Part shown: positions 25,431 through 33,586 of the stretch, piece by piece
Numbering within the stretch: position 1 is the first letter of the stretch
Layout: each line of letters opens with the position of its first letter
Assembly: GCF_045310675.1 (NCBI RefSeq)
Contig: NZ_JBJHZZ010000001.1
Location: 1-64,000 of the forward strand
Origin: Clostridium_AT stratigraminis
GTDB lineage: Bacteria > Bacillota > Clostridia > Clostridiales > Clostridiaceae
DNA length: 64,000 nucleotides
Direction: 5' to 3'
Notes under the pieces: model-generated
Databases searched by the model: none
Told to the model about the DNA's origin: nothing
The model's input: only the letters and a program-made list of their open reading frames with translations
Position numbers and translations under genes: made by a program

Positions 25431-26303
25431 TCAAATTAATTTCACATTGTTTAGATATAAAAATAGTATATTCACAATTGAGAGTCCAACAATTATTGTC
25501 CAAGTAACTTTTAGCATCCATTCCCAGGATAGTCTTGCTGTTATGTTATCTATTATGATTACAAAGAAAAAAGTAAATAATGATAATATTGTTCCCATAA
25601 TAAAATTTTGTTTCCAAAATATAAACATAAGTCCTGAGAGAAATACATATTCATACCAGTGTGCAAATTCTATTATGCCCATTGTTGGGCCAGAAAAATC
25701 TGTAAACATTCCTTTGACTAATTCCTGATGTGCATGATGTGAACTTGAGAAATCAAAAGGAGATTTTTTAAACTTAATACTCATTATAAATAGCATTGAT
25801 ATAAATACAAGTGGTAAATAGAGTAGAAGTGGAGCATTTGCACCATTTAATTCAGAAATTTTAAAGGAACCAGTAAGCATATACATTCCAACTATATAAA
25901 ATACTAATATTGGTTCATAAGCCAGCATAGAAATTGCTTCTCTAGCTGCACCAATCCTGCTGTAAGGAGAACCAGTACTCATAGCTGCTAGAATAAGAGC
26001 CACATTAGCAATGGTATAAACAAAGATAATCATAAGTAAGTCCATTTCTAAGAATAACATTATAAGACTTACTATAATAAAGATTAAATAAAATAGTATA
26101 TAAAGGTTTTGATATTTGTTAACTACTAGATTTTCCTTAGACATAAGCTTTCTAAAATCATACCAGGGTTGACGAAGCTTTGGCCCTATTCTTCCCTGAA
26201 GCTTAGCTGTAAGCTTTCTGTCAACTCCAGCAAAGAAGCAGCCAATTACAGGTGCTGCAATTAAAACTAAAAGTATTCTAACAATTATTTCTGTAGTACT
26301 CAT
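25431..26303 (-). CDS. echB: Ech hydrogenase membrane subunit EchB (NuoH-like)
   Basis: Integral membrane subunit of 290 residues, equivalent to NuoH, which connects the hydrogenase arm to the ion-pumping module. Around eight hydrophobic segments are visible. Conserved loops include GRIGPKLRQPWYDFRKLMSKE near residue 36 and the KKSPFDFSSSHHAHQELVKG loop near 178, corresponding to the Q-site loop of NuoH. Its start overlaps the echA stop by one base, so translation is probably coupled. Confidence 0.93.
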   Translation of the reverse strand: MSTTEIIVRILLVLIAAPVIGCFFAGVDRKLTAKLQGRIGPKLRQPWYDFRKLMSKENLVVNKYQNLYILFYLIFIIVSLIMLFLEMDLLMIIFVYTIANVALILAAMSTGSPYSRIGAAREAISMLAYEPILVFYIVGMYMLTGSFKISELNGANAPLLLYLPLVFISMLFIMSIKFKKSPFDFSSSHHAHQELVKGMFTDFSGPTMGIIEFAHWYEYVFLSGLMFIFWKQNFIMGTILSLFTFFFVIIIDNITARLSWEWMLKVTWTIIVGLSIVNILFLYLNNVKLI

Positions 26304-28219
26304 TATGACAGACCTCCTAGTATTACAATTAACATCAGTGCAATTGAAACTACAGCTCCAAGCTTTGTTATAAGCTTTTCGTCAAAAATTCTTGTTAAAT
26401 AGTAGTTTCCGAATACGGCCTTTTCGTAAGATCCTGCAGGAGCCCTAAACATATCTGCATCATCTTTAACATTTTCACCGCACATGTATATATCGGTTTT
26501 TCTTGTATTTCCAATTAAGGTTCTGTGTATTAAGAAGGCGATTCCTATTACTACAGCTATTACAATAAATACAATATTATTATTGAAGCTTCCAGTCTGA
26601 GCTATTATATTTGCATTTTTGATTGTTAAAGCCTCTGATGCATTTGGCAATAAAGCTTTAAGCTCTGGAGAAACTAAATTATTATAAAGTGGAGCTACAA
26701 AAATACTTGATATTAAAACTAAACAGCTTAGTATCCAAAGGGGTATATATATATTGAAATTTGCACCATTTTTCTTTTCAAGGGAATTTACTGGTGAAGC
26801 AAGCAAAGTTCCCATCCATTTAATATAGTAAAGAGTAGTTAAGGCACTGCCAAGTATAATTAGAATTACTAAAAATGGATTTTGGGCAGTTGCTTCTATT
26901 GAAATTAGCTTTGTTATTAATACTCCAAAAGGAGGCAATATCATTGAAACAAGTCCAAAAGCTGTAATTATAGCAAGTACAGGTGCTTTTGAAATAAGGC
27001 CAGTCATATCTTCTACATCTCTGCTTCCGATGGTATGCTCAATTTGTCCTGTACATAAGAATAATAGAGCTTTAGAAACAGCGTGGAATACTGTTAAAAT
27101 AATTGCTGCAGCTATAGCTAAACTGCTGCCCATACCAGCACTGCAGATTATAAGTCCTAGATTTGCTATAGTAGAATAAGCAAGTATTCTTTTTGCATTT
27201 CTTTGTGTAACTGCTATAGCTGAACATAATAGGAAGGAAATTCCTCCATATAATGCAATTGCAGTACCCAGCTTAGTGCCTGCATAGGAAGGAGCTAATT
27301 TAATTATTAAATATACTCCTGCTTTAACCATTGTACTTGAGTGAAGCAGTGCAGAAACAGGGGTCGGTGCAACCATAGCACCAAGCAGCCAGCTTTGAAA
27401 TGGCATCTGAGCTGATTTTGCAAAGCCTGCAATACATAATAAGAAAACAGGAATTATATAAATACCAGAAAGCTGGCCTTTCTCAGCTATTCCAGATAAA
27501 GTCGAAATACCTAATTGATTTTGGAACAATATAATTCCTATTGAGAAACAGAGCCCGCCGATAATATTTAGAAATAATGCCCTAAAGCCGCTGTTATAGG
27601 CTTCTTCATCTCCATTATAGGAAATTAAAATAAATGAAGCTAATGTAGTTATTTCCCAGAAGAAGTAAACCCACCCTAAAGCATCACTAATAACTAATCC
27701 ATTCATTGCAGCAAGAAAGATGCTTATTACGAAATAAAATAATCTTTGCTTGCTTTTCATATGTCTGTGATGTTCGTATTCAGTAATATATCCGTTTGCA
27801 AATACTAGAATTAATGTACCAATAATGTTAATTAGAAGTAACATTATTATTGAGAAACTATCCACATTTATAAGTACTTCATGATGTTTATCCATAAAAA
27901 ATGTTGAATAAATAAATATAATTGATTGAAGGATTGTTAGTGTAAAAACGATTTTGCGATTATGTTTCTTAGATACCCAAAATATGAATGCTAAAATTAA
28001 AATTTCAAAGACAGTTACGATTCCTTCTAAGAAACTAAAAACTGAGCCTGTTATTTCCAGTTGAATTGGACCATGTATTGCTAAGGTTATTGAAGTAATG
28101 GCTCCAAAGGCAAGTAATACATATGAAAGTATTTTATAGAGTTTCTTATTTTCACTTAGTAAAAACAAGAAGGAAAACGCTAAAGGAACTAAAATTAGTG
28201 AAAAAATTAACGAATTCAA
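26303..28219 (-). CDS. echA: Ech hydrogenase ion-pump subunit EchA (NuoL-like)
   Basis: Large antiporter-like subunit of 638 residues with many membrane segments, homologous to NuoL/MrpA. Landmarks: the Glu in WVYFFWEITTLASFILISY near 185, the Lys-bearing IAGFAKSAQMPFQSWLLGAMVAPTPVSALLHSS loop near 265-297, and His/Lys residues in VFHAVSKALLFLCTG. These form the proton or sodium path. First gene of echABCDEF, in the order known from Methanosarcina and clostridial Ech clusters. It starts at TTG with GGGGAGG eight to fourteen bases upstream; an ATG alternative is absent. Confidence 0.93.
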   Translation of the reverse strand: MNSLIFSLILVPLAFSFLFLLSENKKLYKILSYVLLAFGAITSITLAIHGPIQLEITGSVFSFLEGIVTVFEILILAFIFWVSKKHNRKIVFTLTILQSIIFIYSTFFMDKHHEVLINVDSFSIIMLLLINIIGTLILVFANGYITEYEHHRHMKSKQRLFYFVISIFLAAMNGLVISDALGWVYFFWEITTLASFILISYNGDEEAYNSGFRALFLNIIGGLCFSIGIILFQNQLGISTLSGIAEKGQLSGIYIIPVFLLCIAGFAKSAQMPFQSWLLGAMVAPTPVSALLHSSTMVKAGVYLIIKLAPSYAGTKLGTAIALYGGISFLLCSAIAVTQRNAKRILAYSTIANLGLIICSAGMGSSLAIAAAIILTVFHAVSKALLFLCTGQIEHTIGSRDVEDMTGLISKAPVLAIITAFGLVSMILPPFGVLITKLISIEATAQNPFLVILIILGSALTTLYYIKWMGTLLASPVNSLEKKNGANFNIYIPLWILSCLVLISSIFVAPLYNNLVSPELKALLPNASEALTIKNANIIAQTGSFNNNIVFIVIAVVIGIAFLIHRTLIGNTRKTDIYMCGENVKDDADMFRAPAGSYEKAVFGNYYLTRIFDEKLITKLGAVVSIALMLIVILGGLS

Positions 28220-28451
28220 GATAATACCTCCCCATATAAATTAAATTTTTAAAAATTACAACTAATACAGCTATTTTTTTTAAATATAACAGCCTACTAT
28301 CATTATATTATTTATTCTGAAAAAAAACAACATTAATAAGGGGTAAGAAATAATAAATAAACTAAGTAACATTTTTCCATAGGTGTCATATTATATATCA
28401 GAATCATAGAGTCAGATTAAATCATAAAAACAAGAAAGGAGGACACATAGG

Positions 28452-28889
28452 ATGGCAAGTTTAAGCGGTTTTGCAGCTAATTTAGCTAGGCATATTGGAC
28501 AAACAGTAACTATATTTACTACTAGCGGAGGAGAATCTGGAGAAGGATTTACAGGAGTTTTGATTTCAGTAAATTGTCGTTTTGTAAGACTTATTTCTCA
28601 GATAGGATCAGCACCAGGATGCGCATTAGGAAATTGCTGTGATGAAAGAAGAGAGAATACAGGTAATGTTAATAGAGGGTGTACTGAAGAAGATAATATT
28701 AGCGGTACAGGAAATCAAATTAACTTCTTAGGTGGAACTGGTAACGTAGAGAGCAGAATAGCAAATAGAGAAAATAGAGATACTGAGCGCAGAATAGATT
28801 GCACAGGAAGAACTTTAGGCGCAGTAGTAGATATTCCAATTGATAGAATAGCAGCTTTCGTGCATAATTCTGTAGGAAGCGGATGGTAG
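28452..28889 (+). CDS. Unknown small protein with Sm-like domain, paralogue 1 (Cys-containing)
   Basis: I do not recognise a named family with certainty. The 145 residues start with ARHIGQTVTIFTTSGG and GFTGVLISVNCRFVRLI and end with VVDIPIDRIAAFVHN, a short five-strand pattern like Sm-like folds such as the spore-associated DUF2642 proteins. Between them is a polar insert bordered by PGCALGNCCDERR and RIDCTGR. Strong ribosome site AAAGGAGG. The gene heads a trio of paralogues before a SASP gene, so a role in spores is possible but unproven. TCATATT and CATAGAGT 12-13 bases apart upstream loosely resemble a sigma-E promoter. Confidence 0.7.
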   Translation: MASLSGFAANLARHIGQTVTIFTTSGGESGEGFTGVLISVNCRFVRLISQIGSAPGCALGNCCDERRENTGNVNRGCTEEDNISGTGNQINFLGGTGNVESRIANRENRDTERRIDCTGRTLGAVVDIPIDRIAAFVHNSVGSGW

Positions 28890-28910
28890 TGTTTTAAATA
28901 ATAAAAATAT

Positions 28911-28934
28911 AGACATCAGCAGCTGCTGGTGTCT
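28911..28934 (+). terminator. Palindromic terminator candidate
   Basis: A 24-base palindrome (AGACATCAGCAG then CTGCTGGTGTCT) with one G-T pair and no loop to speak of, flanked by an AT-rich tail TATCTATTTTATAT. Confidence 0.55.
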
Positions 28935-29011
28935 TATCTATTTTATATATGAACCTTCATAAAATCAAAGCATACAATAAAATTATGAATAATTATAAGG
29001 GGAACGAGTAC

Positions 29012-29344
29012 TTGTTTAGAAGGAACATAGTAATAGTGAATATAAATAGGAAAAAGAAATACTATAATTTTGACAATGAAAGTTTTAAAGAGAGCCTGCT
29101 AAAATTTATGGGTCAAACAATAACTATTTTTACTACAAGCGGCGGTATATCTGGACATGGATTTACTGGAGTACTGCTTATGGTAAGTTTGGATCAAATA
29201 AAACTTTTGACAAAAATACAGTCAGCTCCACAGATAACCTTTAAAGAGAGCTTTTCCCATGAGGAGGGAGATGAGACATCACTGGGGTCTGTAACAAATA
29301 TTCCTATAAACAAAATAACAGCTTTTATTCATAATATAGTATAA
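29012..29344 (+). CDS. Unknown small protein with Sm-like domain, paralogue 2 (no Cys)
   Basis: Second member of the trio, about 110 residues. The core FMGQTITIFTTSGGISGHGFTGVLLMVSLDQIKLLTKIQSAP and end VTNIPINKITAFIHNIV align with its neighbours, but the cysteine motif and insert are replaced by ITFKESFSHEEGDETS. It has an N-terminal basic extension (RKKKYYNF). The frame is open from 28949; AAGGGGA at 28997-29003 with eight-base spacing favours the TTG at 29012, and a GTG at 29036 is another option. More diverged than the other two. Confidence 0.6.
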   Translation: MFRRNIVIVNINRKKKYYNFDNESFKESLLKFMGQTITIFTTSGGISGHGFTGVLLMVSLDQIKLLTKIQSAPQITFKESFSHEEGDETSLGSVTNIPINKITAFIHNIV

Positions 29345-29391
29345 AAATAATTTTTCATTTTGTAGCAAAATTACATGTTAAACATACTATG

Positions 29392-29418
29392 TATTAGGAC
29401 AAAGGTCCTAATAAATTT
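29392..29418 (+). terminator. Terminator after paralogue 2
   Basis: Perfect 9-bp stem TATTAGGAC / GTCCTAATA with a 4-base loop, followed by AATTTTTAT. Confidence 0.65.
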
Positions 29419-29445
29419 TTATAATAAGAAAGGAGGAAACTTAAG

Positions 29446-29793
29446 ATGCCTGATGGCTTTAGTGTAGTTGGAGATTTAGCAAGACACATTGGACAAACAG
29501 TAACAATTTTTACAACTAGTGGAGGAGAGTCTGGTGAAGGCTTTACTGGAGTTTTAGCATCAGTTAATAATGGCTTTGTAAGATTAATCACTCAAATAGG
29601 GCCAGCTCCTGGTTGCGCACTTGGAAATTGCTGTGATGAGAGGCGCTTTAGAAATAATGAAAATGACAGAGGTACATCTAGAGGAACTAACAGAATAGAT
29701 TGCACTGGAAATAGAGGACTTGGCTCAATTATCGATATACCTGTAAATAGAATAGCAGCTTTCGTTCATAATGCAGTAGGAAGCGGTTGGTAA
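29446..29793 (+). CDS. Unknown small protein with Sm-like domain, paralogue 3 (Cys-containing)
   Basis: Third member, 115 residues, very close to paralogue 1 at both ends (DLARHIGQTVTIFTTSGG, GFTGVLASVNNGFVRLI, IIDIPVNRIAAFVHNAVGSGW) and in the cysteine motif PGCALGNCCDERR plus RIDCTGN, but with a much shorter insert. Conservation of the cysteines while the insert varies points to a functional cysteine cluster, such as metal binding or cross-linking. AAAGGAGG nine bases before ATG. Followed by its own terminator. Confidence 0.7.
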   Translation: MPDGFSVVGDLARHIGQTVTIFTTSGGESGEGFTGVLASVNNGFVRLITQIGPAPGCALGNCCDERRFRNNENDRGTSRGTNRIDCTGNRGLGSIIDIPVNRIAAFVHNAVGSGW

Positions 29794-29814
29794 GATACTA
29801 AAGACTTATATATA

Positions 29815-29850
29815 AATCCCTATCTTTTGATAGGGATTTTCATTTTTTGT
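29815..29850 (+). terminator. Terminator after paralogue 3
   Basis: Perfect 10-bp stem AATCCCTATC / GATAGGGATT with TTTT loop, then TTCATTTTTT. Confidence 0.85.
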
Positions 29851-30268
29851 GATGCTAAAAAATCACCTAGAGCTAAAAATGAATTATACATGTTTATATG
29901 ATTTCATTATTATATTATACAAAATATAAAAGACTGTATTTATAATTTAATATTTAACAATAATATTTTCATTAAATTTAATTAATATAAAAATTAACAA
30001 TCTTTTTATATTAATCTATAATTTAGATTAAAATTTTATAATTTTTCAAAAAACTATAATAAAATTTATCAAATAGCCGAAAACAATGTAATTAATAGGA
30101 GGAATATGCTAAATTAAGTTATTCTCATTTAATGTGAAATAAAAACAAGTTACATAGTGTGGTTAGATGTGGTACTAATGCCAATAGTTTTATAGTGTAA
30201 TAATTGTATTTCGGGCAATATTAATATTACAAACAAGAATTACATAAATAAAAAAGGAGGAAATGATT
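29851..30268 (+). other. AT-rich intergenic region before the SASP gene
   Basis: About 420 bases without a convincing gene. An orphan strong ribosome site AGGAGG (30097-30102) is followed by ATG at 30106 and only two more codons before TAA. The sporulation promoter expected for a SASP gene should lie in the last 80 bases, but no clear sigma-G match was found. Confidence 0.4.
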
Positions 30269-30463
30269 ATGGCAAACGGAAGTAATAGAGTATTGGTACC
30301 ACAGGCAAAGGATGGATTAAACAAGTTTAAAATGGAAGCTGCAAGAGAAGTAGGAACTAATTTAAAGGAAGGCTACAATGGAGATCTTACTTCAAGAGAA
30401 GCCGGTTCAGTAGGCGGACAAATGGTTAAGAAAATGGTTGAATCTTACGAAAAAAATTTATAA
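30269..30463 (+). CDS. Alpha/beta-type small acid-soluble spore protein
   Basis: Spore DNA-coating protein of 64 residues that protects DNA and is degraded at germination. It carries the family core LNKFKMEAAREVGTNL, where the Glu in (K)xEAAREVG marks the GPR protease site region, and the second conserved block GDLTSREAGSVGGQMVKKM. ATG codons occur at 30263 and 30269; with GGAGG ending at 30260 only the second has normal spacing, giving MANGSNR. Monocistronic with a terminator directly after. Good evidence that the host forms endospores. Confidence 0.95.
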   Translation: MANGSNRVLVPQAKDGLNKFKMEAAREVGTNLKEGYNGDLTSREAGSVGGQMVKKMVESYEKNL

Positions 30464-30481
30464 AAAATAATAATTAATAAT

Positions 30482-30520
30482 AAGGTCTATCATCTGTATG
30501 GATGGTAGGCTTTATTTTTT
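30482..30520 (+). terminator. Terminator after the SASP gene
   Basis: AAGGTCTATCATC pairs with GATGGTAGGCTT including G-T pairs, followed by TATTTTTTT. Confidence 0.75.
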
Positions 30521-30601
30521 TAAAATTCTCTGCATTGAATTATATTAATTAAAAGGCTATTATATTATTGTACATAATCATTAAATGAGGAGTTGACGTA
30601 T

Positions 30602-31558
30602 ATGAAAATAGTTATTCTTGAGCCTCTAGGAGTTTCTGAAGAAGAACTTAGAAATATTGCAAAACCAATGACGGACAAAGGACACGAACTTATAATACAT
30701 AAAGACAAAAACTTAAATGTTGAAGTTTTAAAGGAAAGAGTAAAGGATGCTGAAGTAATAGTGCTTGCAAACATGCCTTTAAAAGGTGAAGTAATTTCCT
30801 CAGCAGAAAACCTTAAAATGATATCTATTGCATTTACCGGAGTAGATCACGTGGATCTTAAAACCTGCAGGGATAAAAACTTAATGGTCTGTAATGCGGC
30901 AGGCTACAGCACTTCTTCAGTAGCAGAATTAACCTTTGGATTAATATTATCAGTTCTTAGGAACATAGTTCCTCTTGATAAGGCTGCAAGAGAAGGGAAA
31001 ACTAAGGATGGATTTAGTCAAAGGGATTTGGATGGGAAAACTATAGGCTTAGTAGGTACAGGAGCAATAGGAAGTAAGGTAGCTGAAATAGCTATTGCCT
31101 TTGGCTGCAAAGTTCTAGCCTATAACAGAAGCGAAAAGGATAACTTAAAAGCAAAAGGGGTTAAATACGTATCCTTAGATGAACTTCTACAAGAAAGTGA
31201 TATCGTTTCTTTACATACTCCATTAAATGAGGCAACTAAGGGACTTATAAATGCGGAAAAGCTAGCACTTATGAAAAAGAACGCTATTATAATTAATACT
31301 GCAAGAGGTCCTATTGTGGATAATCATGCATTAGCAGAGGCCCTTAAAGAAGGAAGAATTGCAGGAGCTGGAATTGATGTGTTTGATATTGAACCACCAC
31401 TTACAATTGATGATGCCTTGCTTAATGCACCTAACTGCACAGTAACACCGCATATAGGATTTGCAACAAAGGAAGCTATGGTAAGAAGAGCACATATTAC
31501 CCTAGGTAATATAGAAAAGTGGCTTGAGGGCAAACCTCAAAATGCAGTGAAACTTTAA
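30602..31558 (+). CDS. D-isomer-specific 2-hydroxyacid dehydrogenase
   Basis: Cytoplasmic NAD(P)-dependent oxidoreductase of 318 residues. The nucleotide-binding motif GLVGTGAIGSKVAEIA lies near residue 147. Catalytic Arg is in INTARGPIVD (about 233), Glu in GIDVFDIEPP (about 262), and His in TPHIGFATKEA (about 286). The family covers phosphoglycerate, glycerate, hydroxypyruvate and lactate dehydrogenases; the absence of a C-terminal ACT domain argues against the long SerA form. GAGGAG precedes ATG 30602, which is preferred over the upstream in-frame codon at 30593. Substrate unassigned. Confidence 0.88.
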   Translation: MKIVILEPLGVSEEELRNIAKPMTDKGHELIIHKDKNLNVEVLKERVKDAEVIVLANMPLKGEVISSAENLKMISIAFTGVDHVDLKTCRDKNLMVCNAAGYSTSSVAELTFGLILSVLRNIVPLDKAAREGKTKDGFSQRDLDGKTIGLVGTGAIGSKVAEIAIAFGCKVLAYNRSEKDNLKAKGVKYVSLDELLQESDIVSLHTPLNEATKGLINAEKLALMKKNAIIINTARGPIVDNHALAEALKEGRIAGAGIDVFDIEPPLTIDDALLNAPNCTVTPHIGFATKEAMVRRAHITLGNIEKWLEGKPQNAVKL

Positions 31559-31587
31559 TGAATAGAGCTAACTCGAATAAAAAATAA

Positions 31588-31831
31588 TAATGTTAAATAT
31601 GAAATTAGCGGAAATATCTAAAATATGTGGAATGAGCATATAGCGAGAACTAGAAGTTCTTTGTGAAAGAATAGCCACAAAGCCTTAGTGTTGTTCGTTT
31701 GTTTGAACGAATGTGAGTTTTACGAAAACACTTGGTTTTGTGGCTATTCTAAGCTTAGAACTTCTTTCACAGCGATCAGCTCATGTAACATATTTTATAT
31801 ATAGTAGCTTAGTTTCGTATTTTATAATACT
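31588..31831. repeat. Large nested imperfect palindrome of about 245 bp
   Basis: Successive complementary arms: TTAAATATGAAATTAGC (31593-31609) with GCTTAGTTTCGTATTTTA (31807-31824); AAAATATGT...TGAGC with GCTCA...ACATATTTT (about 31620-31637 with 31779-31796); AGAAGTTCT with AGAACTTCT; a 14-base stem AGAATAGCCACAAA with TTTGTGGCTATTCT; AGTGTT with AACACT; and an apical TTCGTT/AACGAA hairpin. It fills the gap between two convergent genes. It could be a MITE-like element or a structured RNA; no coding frame fits. Confidence 0.75.
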
Positions 31832-31835
31832 TTTG

Positions 31836-32687
31836 TCAAATTGCTTTTTTAAAGCCTTTACCTTGTATTTCTGAGGTGTCTAGAATAGACATAAAGGCAT
31901 AGGGGTCAGCATTTTCTACAATTTGCTTTGCTTTAGGTACCTGAGAGAGGGATACCACACTATAAACTAACTTCTTTTCAGCCTTTGTGTAGGTTCCAAG
32001 CCCATATAAGAGAGTCGAACTTCTGTGTAAGTCCAGATGTATCTTATCAATTATTTCTTTCTCCTTATCAGTAACAATAAGGAGCATTTTCTTTCTGTCT
32101 AGTCCTTTGATAACTTTATCCAGTACTGAAGATGCTATATACATAGAAATTAAGGTATAAAGTCCCTTCTCAACTCCGAAAAACGCTGAACCAATAGACA
32201 CAATTAATATATTTATACCAAAAGATACATTTCCGATTTCAAGATTATATCTTCTTCTTAGTATCATGGAAATTATATCTGTTCCGCCTAAGGAGCCATG
32301 ATTGCTAAATACAATACCAAATGCAATTCCATTTATAACACCACCGTAAATGCAGCTTAATAAAATGTCATTAGTATGATATACCATGGAAATATTTCTT
32401 GTAAGAATTAAAAATAATGACTGACAGATGGTTCCTGTTAAAGTCAATATAGTAAATTCTTTATCAAGTTCTTTTAAGCTTAATATAAGAAGTGGTATGT
32501 TGAGTAAAATAATTATAAGACCTGCAGGAATATAGAATAAATATTGAGTTATAAGTGCAATGCCTGAAACTCCTCCGCTTAAAAGCTTATGAGGTACTAT
32601 AAACATGTTTATTGCAATTGAAGAGAAAAGACTAGCGCAGGCAATGTATAATGCTCTTTTTAAGGTTAGTACAGGATTAATTTTCAA
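31836..32687 (-). CDS. YitT-family membrane protein with DUF2179 domain
   Basis: Membrane protein of 283 residues. The N-terminal ~190 residues hold about five hydrophobic segments with the family motifs SIAINMFIVPHKLLSGGVSGIALI and FSNHGSLGGTDIISMIL. The C-terminal ~85 residues form a cytoplasmic DUF2179 domain (LIVTDKEKEIIDKIHLDLHRSSTLLYGLGTYT). It starts at TTG with GGCGGTGA upstream. Function of YitT proteins is not established; transporter or regulator roles have been proposed. The stop lies a few bases from the large palindrome. Confidence 0.88.
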   Translation of the reverse strand: MKINPVLTLKRALYIACASLFSSIAINMFIVPHKLLSGGVSGIALITQYLFYIPAGLIIILLNIPLLILSLKELDKEFTILTLTGTICQSLFLILTRNISMVYHTNDILLSCIYGGVINGIAFGIVFSNHGSLGGTDIISMILRRRYNLEIGNVSFGINILIVSIGSAFFGVEKGLYTLISMYIASSVLDKVIKGLDRKKMLLIVTDKEKEIIDKIHLDLHRSSTLLYGLGTYTKAEKKLVYSVVSLSQVPKAKQIVENADPYAFMSILDTSEIQGKGFKKAI

Positions 32688-32864
32688 AAAATCACCGCCT
32701 AAGTTTTATCGTAAATATGGCATCTAATGTTTTTAAAATGATTTGTTCATTAATCTACTTATTAATAATAAATGAAAAAAATAAAAATTACTACTTTATT
32801 TTCCTATAATATATATTTCTCCATTGGTTAAATTAATATTGAAGAAATTTTTAAAAAAGGAGGC

Positions 32865-32947
32865 CAAAGTCCTAAATGGACTTTGACGGATAGACTGTGG
32901 ATGGCAATCCACAAGTTAGGCTACCCAGTGTTCCGAATAAAAGGAGG
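32865..32947 (+). repeat. SD-terminated hairpin cassette, copy 3
   Basis: Best single copy. Hairpin 1: CAAAGTCC-TAAAT-GGACTTTG (32865-32885). Hairpin 2: GGATAGACT with AGGCTACCC, containing an inner perfect TGTGGAT/ATCCACA stem. Tail CAGTGTTCCGAATAAAAGGAGG supplies the ribosome site of the next gene. A separate AAAAAAGGAGG lies directly before the cassette at 32853-32863, so the ribosome-site sequence flanks it on both sides, as if duplicated on insertion. Confidence 0.85.
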
Positions 32948-32953
32948 AAGGCG

Positions 32954-33115
32954 ATGAATAATAATAAAGGTTTAAGAAAGACAAGGCCTAAATCTAATCC
33001 AGAGCTTAGACAAGTATATTTTCAAAACGGAGGCAATATAGGAATAGAAAATGGACATAAAATTGGAATGCATGAACCAGAAAAACATTCACTAGATGCA
33101 AATTCTGAGAAATAA
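32954..33115 (+). CDS. Small hypothetical protein
   Basis: Unrecognised 53-residue hydrophilic protein, rich in Asn, Lys and Glu, with no membrane segment or cysteine (begins MNNNKGLRKTRPKSNPELRQ). The ribosome site AAAAGGAGG comes from the hairpin cassette. A frame is open from 32897, but that stretch runs through the cassette and is not credible coding. The gene is five bases before the next small gene, so the two are probably cotranscribed. Confidence 0.6.
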   Translation: MNNNKGLRKTRPKSNPELRQVYFQNGGNIGIENGHKIGMHEPEKHSLDANSEK

Positions 33116-33132
33116 AAAGGGTGAAAATAGAT

Positions 33133-33387
33133 ATGATGGGATATAGAACTGTATATGGATATGGTTATGGATATAATATGATGCCTTGGATAGGCTTTTT
33201 CTGCCTAATAGCTTTGGTTTTAATAATAATAATCGCCATGGTGGTATATAAAATAACATTAGGCAGAAAAGATAATACAAAAAATTATATTAGCAATAAT
33301 GCTCTGGAAATATTGAAACAAAGATATGCAAAAGGCGAAATTGATGAAGAAGAATATAGAAAAATCCGAGATGCAATAGAAAAGTAA
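33133..33387 (+). CDS. Small membrane protein with C-terminal SHOCT domain
   Basis: Protein of 84 residues: a Tyr/Gly-rich N-terminus (GYGYGYNMMPW), one hydrophobic helix (about 17-40), and a SHOCT motif at the end (ALEILKQRYAKGEIDEEEYRKIRDAI). SHOCT domains are short oligomerisation segments. AGGGTGA at 33117-33123 supports the ATG at 33133; the ORF is open from a GTG at 33121 and a second ATG is at 33136. It precedes the two-component genes but a terminator intervenes. Confidence 0.8.
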   Translation: MMGYRTVYGYGYGYNMMPWIGFFCLIALVLIIIIAMVVYKITLGRKDNTKNYISNNALEILKQRYAKGEIDEEEYRKIRDAIEK

Positions 33388-33401
33388 ATTCAATTTTAAT
33401 T

Positions 33402-33437
33402 AGAAGTTTGGAATATCAGGCCAGACTTCTTTTTTTA
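33402..33437 (+). terminator. Terminator after the SHOCT gene
   Basis: AGAAGTTTGG pairs with CCAGACTTCT including one G-T pair, followed by seven T. Confidence 0.85.
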
Positions 33438-33477
33438 TAAATATTAAGCAAGCACCATAAAAATATTATAATTAATC

Positions 33478-33509
33478 TTCATATTATCTTTAAAAGAAAT
33501 TGTTATAAT
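33478..33509 (+). promoter_or_regulatory. Promoter with response-regulator box
   Basis: TTCATATTATC (33478-33488) is followed by a weaker 11-base repeat and then TATAAT (33504-33509). The box-to-minus-10 spacing matches that in front of the lipoprotein gene at 35.7 kb, suggesting autoregulation by the OmpR-type regulator encoded next. Confidence 0.45.
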
Positions 33510-33586
33510 GAGTATAAGGCATGATACATTGAATTAATATATTTTAAAGATATTTTCATTAAGATCGAAATACGAGGTGTGTTATT

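Noticed and set aside
30097..30117. Strong ribosome site followed by a three-codon ORF
   Set aside because: Too short to support as a gene; may be a remnant of a lost gene or chance. Noted only in the intergenic entry.
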